A stretch of 64,000 nt of DNA, taken from contig CAZOBB010000199.1 in the NCBI GenBank assembly GCA_964577975.1, positions 20,953 through 84,952 of the forward strand, written 5' to 3'. The DNA comes from JAOZMY01 sp964577975 (GTDB lineage: Bacteria; Desulfobacterota; S145-22). A model generated the notes under the pieces. It saw only the letters and a program-made list of their open reading frames with translations. It ran no database searches and was not told the DNA's origin. The position numbers and the translations under genes were made by a program. The first letter of the stretch is position 1, and the number at the start of each line of letters is the position of its first letter. This document shows positions 17,108-25,513 of this stretch, piece by piece.

Positions 17108-18715
17108 ATGCGTTATACATACTCGTGGAACAAAAGAAGAGGAGGGATATTCCCTCTTTTCATCCTTATTTTCCTCTTATTATGGTTGGTGAGTTGTAGC
17201 TCCCTCCAAAAGAAATCCCAGCCAGCCACTGCCCTTACTTCAACGACACCTATAAAAACAGCCTCACTTGACATCATTGAAAAAGGGAAAAAAGAAGAAA
17301 AAAAGAAAGAAGAAGCCACAGCCCAGGGAAGAACCACAATGTTTCATTCTTCTGATTCTGCGGCAAAAGAAAAAGATACCTCCCAAGAAGCCCTTCCTGC
17401 CTCCCCCCAATCCTACCAGAAACTAACTTCCACCCCCCAGAAGGAAAAACCCCTTTTTGACATCCCCATCGTCATGAATCCGCTAGTGGAAAACTTCATT
17501 AAATATTATCAAACCACGGGGAGGAAGCAGTTTTCTATTTGGCTTGCCCGGTCGGAACGTTACATTCCCATGATGAGAAAAGTTCTGAAAGAGCATGGTC
17601 TTCCCACGGACCTCGTATACCTTGCAATGATAGAAAGTGGATTCAATCCCATGGCCTATTCCCGTTCCCGCGCATCTGGTCCCTGGCAATTCATTTCGGG
17701 AACAGGAAGAAAATATGGCCTCAAGGTTAATTACTGGATCGATGAAAGGCGAGATCCAGAAAAGTCAACCGTCGCAGCAGCCCGATACCTGAAAGATCTT
17801 TATGATCAATTCGAATCATGGCATCTTGCAGCAGCCGCCTATAATTGTGGAGAAGGAAAGCTCAACCGGGCAATCAAACGTTACAAAACAGAAGACTACT
17901 GGCAACTTATCAAACACCACTACCTTAAAAGGGAAACACGCTTCTATGTCCCACAAATGATTGCCGCAGCGCTTATTGCGAAAGAACCTGAAAAATATGG
18001 CTTCACAGACATTCAATACCAGGAACCTCTCAAGTATGAACGAGCCGTGGTGCCTGGAGGAGTAACCCTCCGGGACATCGCCAAGGCATGTAAATGCCAA
18101 GAACAAACCCTTCGGATACTCAATCCAGAACTGATTCGACGCTGTACACCCCCTTACCTCAAACGTTACGAAGTAAAAATCCCTGAGGGAACGAAACAAA
18201 TACTCGCCAAGAACATCCACCGACTAAAACCCGTCGTCAAATCAACTCCCAACGGTTGGGTACGAACTCATATCGTGAGGCGAGGGGATACCCTTTATGA
18301 GCTTTCTTTAAAATACAAAGTGAGGGTGCGTGATATCCGTTACCTCAATCATATCCGAGGCAATCTCTTACGTATCGGTCAAAGGCTTTTTATCCCGGCA
18401 GGTAGGGTAAAGAAAAGAAAGATTGCAAGACGAAGGAGGAAGAGACATTATCATCCTGCGACATCCTCCATCATGGCTCACCGTATCATAGAGACTCGAA
18501 ACGGGAAATTTAAAGAAATCGTTTATGAAGTCAGAAAAGGCGACAATCTATGGCTGATTGCACGACGCTTTAATATCCATGTCAAAGATATATGCAAATT
18601 AAATCCCCATATCAGCAAACACACACCTCTTCATCCCAAGGACAAGCTCAAGCTCCGCGTCCCAATGGCGAAATTCTCTAGTCTCCCTCTCTCGTCCCGT
18701 CAAGCGGTTCAGTAA
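17108..18715 (+). CDS. MltD-like membrane-bound lytic transglycosylase with LysM repeats
   Basis: A 535-aa lipoprotein enzyme that cleaves peptidoglycan glycan strands, forming 1,6-anhydro-MurNAc ends. The signal peptide ends in the lipobox LVSC (Cys30). A Lys/Glu/Ser-rich linker precedes the family 1 transglycosylase domain, with catalytic Glu176 in MIESGFNPMAYSRSRASG and the AAAYNCGEGKL motif. Two clear LysM modules lie at about 389-435 (HIVRRGDTLYELS) and about 475-520 (YEVRKGDNLWLIA). The preferred ATG follows GGAGG. Its last 38 bp overlap the convergent GNAT gene. It diverges from the signalling island, so its substrate wall could be relevant to that protease. Confidence 0.9.
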   Translation: MRYTYSWNKRRGGIFPLFILIFLLLWLVSCSSLQKKSQPATALTSTTPIKTASLDIIEKGKKEEKKKEEATAQGRTTMFHSSDSAAKEKDTSQEALPASPQSYQKLTSTPQKEKPLFDIPIVMNPLVENFIKYYQTTGRKQFSIWLARSERYIPMMRKVLKEHGLPTDLVYLAMIESGFNPMAYSRSRASGPWQFISGTGRKYGLKVNYWIDERRDPEKSTVAAARYLKDLYDQFESWHLAAAAYNCGEGKLNRAIKRYKTEDYWQLIKHHYLKRETRFYVPQMIAAALIAKEPEKYGFTDIQYQEPLKYERAVVPGGVTLRDIAKACKCQEQTLRILNPELIRRCTPPYLKRYEVKIPEGTKQILAKNIHRLKPVVKSTPNGWVRTHIVRRGDTLYELSLKYKVRVRDIRYLNHIRGNLLRIGQRLFIPAGRVKKRKIARRRRKRHYHPATSSIMAHRIIETRNGKFKEIVYEVRKGDNLWLIARRFNIHVKDICKLNPHISKHTPLHPKDKLKLRVPMAKFSSLPLSSRQAVQ

Positions 18716-19154
18716 GATCCAGTTCCAAGTTTATCCGACGTCCACGTTTAAAACCCATGGCGTGAAAAAATTGGAGGAGATCCCAATCATCCCATTTTAC
18801 CAGCGTATTAATCTTCTCCACCCCATTGAGCCGGAAACTTCGAATCAGTTCCTCTGTTAAAAGCCTTGCGATTCCTTTCCGTTGATAGGCAGGATCTACC
18901 CCCAACGTCTCGATCATCCCTGTATTGTCCGGAACGCCAAACTCCCATCCACTGACATCTCCCAAGATAAACCCTATTACCTTCCCATCAATCTCAGCCA
19001 CAAGGGAAGCAAGCGGCGGGCGAAACTCGGACACTTCGATCTTCCGTTTCCAATATTCCAGGCGGGATTTCCCCAAGATTTTACGATCTATTTCGACAAT
19101 CGCCGGAAGATCCTTACTTGTCAACCCCCGTATCCTGAGCTTTTCCTTTTCCAT
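18678..19154 (-). CDS. GNAT-family N-acetyltransferase
   Basis: A 158-aa acetyl-CoA-dependent acyltransferase fold. The start MEKEKLRIRGLTSKDLPAIVEID is a typical strand1-helix1. The acetyl-CoA motif A is IETLGVDPAYQRKGIARLLTEEL with Q/R-x-x-G-x-G/A, followed by FFHAMGFKRGRRI. The substrate is unknown; RimI-type protein acetylation is one possibility. It lies 22 bp downstream of the gspC-like gene in the glmU-glmS run and its end overlaps the convergent transglycosylase gene. Confidence 0.85.
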   Translation of the reverse strand: MEKEKLRIRGLTSKDLPAIVEIDRKILGKSRLEYWKRKIEVSEFRPPLASLVAEIDGKVIGFILGDVSGWEFGVPDNTGMIETLGVDPAYQRKGIARLLTEELIRSFRLNGVEKINTLVKWDDWDLLQFFHAMGFKRGRRINLELDLTEPLDGTREGD

Positions 19155-19176
19155 CGCCTCACCTCAAACAATCCTT

Positions 19177-20064
19177 TTATTCAAGATCAATAGTAATCGT
19201 ACGACGTTTCCCCCCCCTCTTTACTTCAAGTGTTACTCCTCGCCCTGTTTGCAATGCCGTGAAAAGTCCCATCGCTTCCTGCGGAGTCCGAATAGGTTTG
19301 CCTCCTACCCGTTCAATGACGTCACCATTTTTCAATCCAACCCGATCAACAATACTGCCTGGAACAATATCCAGGAGCTGAAAACCCTGAGGTTTTCCTT
19401 TTTCCATATACGGAACAATTCTCACTTGCCTAAGAAAAGAAGCCATATCATTCAATGCCGCTTGGACCTCTTTTTTCTTTAAAACAGCGCGGTTGGAAGA
19501 TAACCCCGATGGCAAAAAAACGTTTTTTCCTCGGGTTTTACCTTTTGAAGACTTCTTCCCCGGTTTAAAAAGCTTATAAACCAACTCCTTCCCATTGCTC
19601 ACGATCACCACCGTTTCTGGTTGAATATCCGTGATGCGAATTCTCCCTAAACTCTCACCTTTTCTAACCACGAACGTCTTTTTCGCCGTCCCATCAAAAA
19701 AAACCGCTTCAAAGGTTCCATCGGGATAACGAACAATCCCCTTTAACGAAAGCGTATTAGCCGTAATCGCGACAGGAACATGCCTATTGGTGCTCGCTGG
19801 AGGAATCTCCCCTTTTCCTCCTTTTCCCCATAAAGAAAGCCGTGCCAGCCGCTCCCCGTTTACAGTTTTCTGCCTCAAGGTATTTTCCAAGGCTCGTGTC
19901 GAAACCCGCTGCTTTAAATTTTCCAGGGCTTTCTGCGTCAACCAGAACTCCATGCGTCCTGACAAGTAGATCGCCCCCCCCACACTCACCATCGCCCCTC
20001 CCACGATCACCCATAGATATGGATTGTATAAAAAAATTAGGAGCTTCTTTCCAATCAGCTTCAT
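19177..20064 (-). CDS. GspC-like type II secretion inner-membrane protein with PDZ domain
   Basis: A 295-aa protein that in type II secretion links the secretin to the inner-membrane platform. It has one N-terminal membrane helix at about 15-31, an HR-type beta domain at about 95-165 (TANTLSLKGIVRYPDGTFEAVFFDG and the GESLGRIRITDIQPETVVI pattern) and a C-terminal PDZ domain at about 215-295 (VPGSIVDRVGLKNGDVIERVGGKPI). The ATG overlaps the glmS stop as ATGA. The other secretion genes lie about 15 kb away, so this is a displaced component. It could also serve another secretion system elsewhere on the chromosome. Confidence 0.78.
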   Translation of the reverse strand: MKLIGKKLLIFLYNPYLWVIVGGAMVSVGGAIYLSGRMEFWLTQKALENLKQRVSTRALENTLRQKTVNGERLARLSLWGKGGKGEIPPASTNRHVPVAITANTLSLKGIVRYPDGTFEAVFFDGTAKKTFVVRKGESLGRIRITDIQPETVVIVSNGKELVYKLFKPGKKSSKGKTRGKNVFLPSGLSSNRAVLKKKEVQAALNDMASFLRQVRIVPYMEKGKPQGFQLLDIVPGSIVDRVGLKNGDVIERVGGKPIRTPQEAMGLFTALQTGRGVTLEVKRGGKRRTITIDLE

Positions 20065-21893
20065 TCGACCGTTACACTCTTCGCCAGGTTCCTTGGCTGA
20101 TCCACGTCGGTGCCCAGCAAGTCTGCCACATGGTAGGCCAGAAGCTGAAGAGGAACCACGGTGAGAATAGGTTCCAAGATGGGTATGACGGAAGGAATCT
20201 CAATAGCATAGGTGCTCTTGTCAAGGACTTCCCGAGTCCCCCGCGTGGCAACACTGATAACTTGGCCATCCCTGGCCAAGACCTCCTCCATGTTACCCAG
20301 GACCTTGGGCATGAGGCGGTCAGAGGGGACCACGAACACCACCGGCATCCGAGGACTGATAAGGGCGATAGGCCCGTGTTTCATTTCCCCGGCGGGGTAT
20401 CCTTCTGCATGAATGTAGGAAATCTCTTTGAGTTTCAGGGCACCTTCTAGGGCGATAGGATAGTTGAGTCCTCGCCCCAGATAGAGGAAATCTTTGTAAT
20501 CTTTTAATTTTCTAGCGATCTTCTTGATGGAATCCTCTTCCTTGAGGATCTCCTGCATCAGGGAAGGCACCTCGGTGAGAGCCTGGAAGAGGCGGCTCGT
20601 TTCCTCTCTGGGAAGCTTGCCGGTAATATCGCATCCCAGGTACATGGCGATGAGAAGCAGGGCGGCCAACTGGGTAGTGAAGGCTTTGGTCGAGGCCACG
20701 GCGATCTCTGGTCCCGCATGCGTGTAAGCCACCCCGTCGGAAAGACGCGTTAAACTGCTTTCGAAAACGTTGCAGACGCTAAGAATCTTGGCCTTCTTCT
20801 CTTTGGCGATGCGAACTCCCGCCAGCGTATCGGCCGTTTCCCCGGATTGGGAGATGGCAATAAGCAGTGTCGAGTCGTCCACCAGGGGATCTCGGTAGCG
20901 AAACTCGGAGGCGATGTCCACTTCGGTGGGAATCCCCGCCAGATCCTCGAGATAGTATCGTCCCACCAAAGCGGCATGCCAGGAGGTTCCGCAGGCGATG
21001 ATGACAATCTTTTTCATCCGTTTCAGCCACTCGGGGCTGATTTCCATGTTCTCCAGGTTGAAGGTTCCCGCTTCCAGCGAATAGACGCCCCGGAAGGTAT
21101 CGATGAGGGCGCGGGGTTGCTCGTGTATCTCCTTGAGCATGAAGTGTTTGAACCCCTCCTTCTCCGCCATGAGAGGGGACCAGTCGACCGTTTTTTCCGG
21201 CTTGTCCAGTTTCTTTCCCGACAGGTCGGTGACGATCACCCCATCCCGGGTCAAGACAGCCATCTCTCCGTCGTGGAGGAAAATGCAGCGACGGGTAAAA
21301 GGAAGTAAGGCAGGGACGTCCGAGGCAAAGAAGGTTTCCCCTTCCCCCAGGCCCACTACCAAGGGACTTTCCTTGCGCGCCGCATAGAGAACACCGGGAT
21401 CGAAATCGAAGAGGATCCCCAGGGCGTAAGATCCCCGAACCTGTTTCAGGGCCTCCCGGATCGCCTCCTCCGGAGAGAGGCCCGCTTCCAGGCCTTGATC
21501 TATGAGGTGGGCAATGACCTCCGTATCGGTTTCCGACTGGAAGGTCACACCCTTCCGTCGCAAACTCTCCTTGAGTTCCCTATAGTTCTCCACAATCCCG
21601 TTGTGTACGAGGATGACCCGTCCGGCTCGATGGGGATGGGCGTTGACTTCCGAAGGCCTCCCGTGGGTAGCCCACCGGATGTGGCCAATACCTGTGGTGC
21701 CGTTCATTTCGACGGATCGGAGCTTTTCGGTCAGGCGGCTCAGTTTGCCCTCGGCCCTGTAGGTCTGAACGACACCGTTATGGAAGGCTGCGATACCGGA
21801 CGAATCGTAACCACGGTATTCAAGGCGTTTGAGACCTTCGATCAAGACGGAAAGCACGGGACGACAACCCACGTAACCAATGATTCCACACAT
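20061..21893 (-). CDS. glmS: Glutamine--fructose-6-phosphate aminotransferase
   Basis: A 610-aa enzyme making glucosamine-6-phosphate from fructose-6-phosphate and glutamine, the first step to UDP-GlcNAc for peptidoglycan and LPS. It starts MCGIIGYVGC with the N-terminal nucleophile Cys2. The glutaminase domain contains HIRWATHGRPSEVNAHPH, and two SIS domains follow (CGTSWHAAL, SQSGETADTL, GRGLNYPIALEGALKLKE). The C-terminus ends DQPRNLAKSVTVE. It lies 3 bp after glmU, the next pathway gene. The block is visibly more GC-rich than its neighbours. Confidence 0.97.
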   Translation of the reverse strand: MCGIIGYVGCRPVLSVLIEGLKRLEYRGYDSSGIAAFHNGVVQTYRAEGKLSRLTEKLRSVEMNGTTGIGHIRWATHGRPSEVNAHPHRAGRVILVHNGIVENYRELKESLRRKGVTFQSETDTEVIAHLIDQGLEAGLSPEEAIREALKQVRGSYALGILFDFDPGVLYAARKESPLVVGLGEGETFFASDVPALLPFTRRCIFLHDGEMAVLTRDGVIVTDLSGKKLDKPEKTVDWSPLMAEKEGFKHFMLKEIHEQPRALIDTFRGVYSLEAGTFNLENMEISPEWLKRMKKIVIIACGTSWHAALVGRYYLEDLAGIPTEVDIASEFRYRDPLVDDSTLLIAISQSGETADTLAGVRIAKEKKAKILSVCNVFESSLTRLSDGVAYTHAGPEIAVASTKAFTTQLAALLLIAMYLGCDITGKLPREETSRLFQALTEVPSLMQEILKEEDSIKKIARKLKDYKDFLYLGRGLNYPIALEGALKLKEISYIHAEGYPAGEMKHGPIALISPRMPVVFVVPSDRLMPKVLGNMEEVLARDGQVISVATRGTREVLDKSTYAIEIPSVIPILEPILTVVPLQLLAYHVADLLGTDVDQPRNLAKSVTVE

Positions 21894-21896
21894 CCT

Positions 21897-23267
21897 TTAC
21901 GAATCCTTTTTATGCTTTTTGCGGCGATAGATGTTTTGCTGCCGAGCCCGGGCGACTCCCAAGGTATGAGACGGTACCGGCTTGGTAATAACGGAACCGG
22001 CCCCGATGGTGGCCCCGTCTCCGACTGTAACAGGTGCCACGAGGGCCGTATTGCTACCCACGAAGACATTTTTCCCGATGGTGGTTTGGTGCTTTCGTTT
22101 TCCATCGTAATTGCAAGTGATAGTGCCCGCTCCGATGTTGGTCGCCTCTCCGACAATAGCGTCTCCCAAATAGGTGAGATGAGAAGCTTTGACACCCGGA
22201 GCGAGACGGGATTTTTTGACCTCCACGAAATTGCCCACCTTAGCCTCCCGTCCTATTTCACTCTCCGGCCGCAAATGAGCGAAAGGACCGATAACGGCCT
22301 TGGCATCGATAACGCTCTTTTCAATGACACTGTAGGGCTTGACGGTTACGCCTTCGCAAAGGGTCGAATCCTCGATGACGGCACCCTGTCCGATGCGGCA
22401 GCCTTCCCCAATCTCCGTGGCGCCCCGGAGGAATACCCCCGGCTCGATGACCGTATCCCGCCCGATCTTCACGGTGGTTTCGAGATAGACCGTTTCCGGA
22501 TTGACAAAAGTAACCCCCTCGGTCTGCCACCGGTAAATCAGCCGCCCCAAAAGGCGTTTCTGAACCAGCCAGAGCTGATGACGGTCGTTGATGCCAGCGG
22601 TTTCCCCGGGATCCTCGCAGGTTTTGAAAGCCACCCGGAGGTTCCTTTCTCGAAAGATTTCCACCAGATCCGTAAGATAGAATTCTTCCTGGGCATTGTC
22701 CGTGCCGATCTTATCCAGTGCTTCCCGGAGAGCCATTGTTTCGACCACCATGAAACCGGTATTGACCAGCCTGATGGCCTTTTCCTTCAAACTTGCATCC
22801 CTCTCCTCCACAATGCGGGCCAACGACCCCGCCCCGTCCGTGACGAGTCGGCCATAGCCAGAAGGATCGTCCATCTCCGCCCCAAGGACGGTCAAGACGG
22901 CCCCGCTGGTCTCGTGGGTCTGAATAAGCTGCCGAAGGGTCTCGGGAGAAATCAGGGGGACATCGCCTGGCATAATCAGGGTGACACCATCGGTCTCGGG
23001 CAGGACGGACAGCCCCTTTTTAACCGCGTCGGCCGTCCCACGCGGCGGGGCCTGGATGGCTTGTCGAATTCCCACAAGACCCCATGTCGATATCGACTCG
23101 GATACAGCAGGGTTGACCACTACGACGGTGGCATCCGGCGACAAGGACCGAGCCGCATCAATGGCGTAGCGGAGCATCGGCTTTCCCATGATAGGATGAA
23201 GAACCTTGGAAATCCTAGAACGAAACCGCTTCCCCTGGCCGGCGGCTAGGATGATGATCGAAAGCAT
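21897..23267 (-). CDS. glmU: Bifunctional GlmU: GlcN-1-P acetyltransferase / GlcNAc-1-P uridyltransferase
   Basis: A 456-aa enzyme making UDP-GlcNAc. The N-terminal uridyltransferase has LAAGQGKRFRSRISKVLHP and VTLIMPGDVPLI. The C-terminal left-handed beta-helix shows hexapeptide repeats (for example GEGCRIGQGAVIEDSTL) and the acetyltransferase motifs NYDGKRKHQTTIG and FVGSNTALVAPVTVG. Length is normal. It heads the glmU-glmS-gspC-GNAT run. A promoter-like pair lies upstream at 23291-23319. GC content is high, like glmS. Confidence 0.97.
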   Translation of the reverse strand: MLSIIILAAGQGKRFRSRISKVLHPIMGKPMLRYAIDAARSLSPDATVVVVNPAVSESISTWGLVGIRQAIQAPPRGTADAVKKGLSVLPETDGVTLIMPGDVPLISPETLRQLIQTHETSGAVLTVLGAEMDDPSGYGRLVTDGAGSLARIVEERDASLKEKAIRLVNTGFMVVETMALREALDKIGTDNAQEEFYLTDLVEIFRERNLRVAFKTCEDPGETAGINDRHQLWLVQKRLLGRLIYRWQTEGVTFVNPETVYLETTVKIGRDTVIEPGVFLRGATEIGEGCRIGQGAVIEDSTLCEGVTVKPYSVIEKSVIDAKAVIGPFAHLRPESEIGREAKVGNFVEVKKSRLAPGVKASHLTYLGDAIVGEATNIGAGTITCNYDGKRKHQTTIGKNVFVGSNTALVAPVTVGDGATIGAGSVITKPVPSHTLGVARARQQNIYRRKKHKKDS

Positions 23268-23290
23268 CTCCCTCTCCTTTCTGCATCCCT

Positions 23291-23319
23291 ATATTAAGGG
23301 CCTTTACTTGAAAAATCAA
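23291..23319 (-). promoter_or_regulatory. Putative sigma-70 promoter of glmU-glmS
   Basis: TTGATT (23319-23314) and TAATAT (23296-23291) on the minus strand with a 17-bp spacer, 24 bp before the glmU start and followed by the AAGGAGAGGG ribosome site. The -35 sits inside a small inverted repeat CTTGA-AAAA-TCAAG. Confidence 0.4.
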
Positions 23320-23464
23320 GGAACGAGAAGCGATTTTCACTCGTATCCATCCATCATTTCTTCTCAGAAAGAGACGAAAAACACTACATTAAAATCGAGT
23401 TGAACATTCCCACTCCCTATGCTACACCTTCGGATAGAAACAATCAAACCATAGGGGTAAAGCG

Positions 23465-23971
23465 ATGGCGCCAAATAGGGAAAAACCCGTAGCGGTAGCT
23501 TCTCTCAATTCCAGATTTAAGTTTGAATTGGCCAGTCGGCCAGGTGCCGAAGGGCTTCTTCACTGCTATAGTTGTGGCACTTGTACTGCCAGTTGTCCTG
23601 TCAGTGAAATCGATCCCAATTATGCCCCCAGCAAATTAATTCGCTTGATCCTCTGGGGAATGAAGGAAGAAGTTCTCTCCTCTTCCCTCATCTGGATGTG
23701 TGCCCTTTGTTATAATTGCTCATTCAATTGTCCCCAAGACGTCCGGTTTGCCGACGCCATGCGGGTGATTAGAGAAATCTCTGTCGAGGAAGGTTTCGCT
23801 CCTCCGGAACGACTCCATCTAACAACGGAAATCGACCGGTTTTCCCAAATGCTACGGCATCTTCTTCTCGACAGCTTCCTTAAAACCCCGCCACCATCCC
23901 CCCTCAACGAGGAGCTTCTCGTTCAACGGGCCCGCCAAATCCTCAAGGAAATGGAACCACCTAAAACGTGA
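23465..23971 (+). CDS. HdrC-like 4Fe-4S protein, orphan
   Basis: A 168-aa soluble iron-sulfur protein like the C subunit of heterodisulfide reductase. Two ferredoxin-type motifs are visible: Cys34, 37, 40, 44 (CYSCGTCTASCP) and Cys79, 82, 85, 89 (CALCYNCSFNCP). In Hdr/Qmo-type complexes such subunits pass electrons between flavin and CCG-domain subunits. Neither HdrA nor HdrB is adjacent: glmU diverges upstream and the liv operon follows after 222 bp. The partner is therefore encoded elsewhere or different. ATG 23465 has an AGGGGT site. Confidence 0.88.
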   Translation: MAPNREKPVAVASLNSRFKFELASRPGAEGLLHCYSCGTCTASCPVSEIDPNYAPSKLIRLILWGMKEEVLSSSLIWMCALCYNCSFNCPQDVRFADAMRVIREISVEEGFAPPERLHLTTEIDRFSQMLRHLLLDSFLKTPPPSPLNEELLVQRARQILKEMEPPKT

Positions 23972-24055
23972 CCTAAAACAGCTTTTCTCCCATCTAACGA
24001 CATGACCCTCTATATTTCTAAAAACACAAAAACGTCAACCCCCCTTCAAACCCTA

Positions 24056-24084
24056 TTGACAATAAGAACAGCCTTCTCTAAATT
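24056..24084 (+). promoter_or_regulatory. Putative sigma-70 promoter of the liv operon
   Basis: TTGACA (24056-24061, perfect) and TAAATT (24079-24084) with a 17-bp spacer. It would give a leader of about 100 nt containing a hairpin (24106-24124) and the AAAGGAGGG ribosome site. Confidence 0.5.
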
Positions 24085-24105
24085 GTTGTTTGAAAAAAGC
24101 AGAAT

Positions 24106-24124
24106 GCGACGCTTCGCACGTCGC
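24106..24124 (+). other. Leader hairpin upstream of livK
   Basis: GCGACG (24106-24111) pairs with CGTCGC (24119-24124) around a 7-nt loop CTTCGCA. No U-run follows, so it is not a terminator. It could stabilise or regulate the leader RNA. No known riboswitch is recognised. Confidence 0.4.
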
Positions 24125-24193
24125 CATCAAAAAGGAGGCAGGGGAAATAGTTAACCCAAATTATATAACCATTTTTTACATAAAGGAGGGAGT

Positions 24194-25435
24194 ATGAAAA
24201 AAAGCAAAACCTATTGGGTAATCGGCGTAATGGTCTTCTTTTTCGTCGCTGCGGGACTTATTCTTTCCCCCGTGGCCCAAGCAAAAGATGTCGTGAAAGT
24301 GGGGTGCTGTCTGACGTTGACGGGCAAATATGCAAAAGCAGGAAAATTTTTCAAACGTGGCTACGAGATGGCTATCGAAGAAATTAATGCCAAAGGGGGA
24401 ATCCCTCTCAAAAACGGCAAAAAGGTGAAGGTCAAATTGATTCTTTACGATGACAAGAGCGATCCGACCACGGCGGTCAACCTTTCCGAACACCTCATCA
24501 CAGTAGATAAAGTGGACGTCATGTTGGGATCCTACAGCACATCTCAAGTCAACGCCCAATCGGTTGTTCCCGAGAAATATGGCGTCCCCTACGTAAATGG
24601 GGGAGGAGCCTCTTCCTTCATATACAGCCGCGGCTTCAAATGGATCTTCGGAACATTGGCTTCCATTAGCGAGTTGTCTTATACAGAAATGACCCTTTTG
24701 AAAGAATTGATCGACAAAGGCAAGCTGCCGAAACCTTGCAAGATTGCTCTTTCGTGGGAAAACAATGCCCACGGAAAAGACTTCGAAGCAGGTGTCAAGA
24801 AAGCGATGAAGGAACACCCGGGATATTTCAAATTGGTCCTCGACGAGCCTTTTCAGAAGAACACAAAAAACTATGCCCCCCTTCTCATCAAGGTGAAAAG
24901 CGCCAACGCGGACGTTTATCTTTCCGACTGTCACTTCCCTCAATTTTCTGCCCAGCACAAACAGTACAGTGAGATGGGGCTGTACCACAAATTCGTGAGC
25001 TATGGTGCCCGAGGACCAGAAACCAACGCCCGTAAAAGCCTAGGAGATGCGGTAAACTATCTGGTAGCCGCTCAATGGTGGACGCCGTTACTGCCATATC
25101 CCCAATCCAAGGCCTTTGCCAAAATGTATAAAGAAAAATACAAGGAAGACATCTCAGAATGGTACCCTGCCCTAGCCTACGAAACAGCGAGGATCCTTTT
25201 CAAGGCCATTGAGATCGCAGGATCTCTCGACCGGAAGGCCATTCGAAACGCGCTCGAAAATATGGAGTTCAAACCGGCCATCGTGGCAGGACAGGTCATT
25301 AAATTCGACAAGAAAACGCATCAGGCCACCTATCCTTATGTGATCGTCCAAAACATGCCTGGCGGAAAAATTGTGGCCGTTTATCCAAAAAATGCCGCAA
25401 CGGGCCAAATCGTCTGTCCCATTCCCAAAAAATAA
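24194..25435 (+). CDS. livK: Periplasmic substrate-binding protein, branched-chain amino-acid type (LivK-like)
   Basis: A 413-aa type I periplasmic binding protein for an ABC importer. The signal peptide is MKKSKTYWVIG with a hydrophobic core, cut near SPVAQA. The mature part starts with VVKVGCCLTLTGKYAKAGKFFKRGYEMAIEEINAKGG, the usual Peripla_BP_6 opening. Ligand may be a branched-chain or other amino acid, amide or urea; sequence alone cannot decide. It is first in the transporter operon and separated from livH by a strong hairpin, which often lets the binding protein accumulate above the membrane parts. Confidence 0.9.
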   Translation: MKKSKTYWVIGVMVFFFVAAGLILSPVAQAKDVVKVGCCLTLTGKYAKAGKFFKRGYEMAIEEINAKGGIPLKNGKKVKVKLILYDDKSDPTTAVNLSEHLITVDKVDVMLGSYSTSQVNAQSVVPEKYGVPYVNGGGASSFIYSRGFKWIFGTLASISELSYTEMTLLKELIDKGKLPKPCKIALSWENNAHGKDFEAGVKKAMKEHPGYFKLVLDEPFQKNTKNYAPLLIKVKSANADVYLSDCHFPQFSAQHKQYSEMGLYHKFVSYGARGPETNARKSLGDAVNYLVAAQWWTPLLPYPQSKAFAKMYKEKYKEDISEWYPALAYETARILFKAIEIAGSLDRKAIRNALENMEFKPAIVAGQVIKFDKKTHQATYPYVIVQNMPGGKIVAVYPKNAATGQIVCPIPKK

Positions 25436-25452
25436 CTGGATCAACTCCAACC

Positions 25453-25480
25453 GGCGGGCTGACTTCCCTTTCAGCCCGCC
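25453..25480 (+). terminator. Strong intercistronic hairpin between livK and livH
   Basis: Perfect 10-bp stem GGCGGGCTGA / TCAGCCCGCC with an 8-nt loop, followed by CTTTTCCCC. It is a likely partial terminator or mRNA-stabilising element giving more livK than livHMGF product. Confidence 0.75.
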
Positions 25481-25513
25481 CTTTTCCCCTACCGAGAGAG
25501 GAAAGGAACACAG

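Noticed and set aside
21495..23249. A 584-codon open frame on the plus strand
   Set aside because: It lies antisense to glmU and the start of glmS, both unmistakable. High GC leaves few stop codons in the opposite strand, and its product resembles no family.
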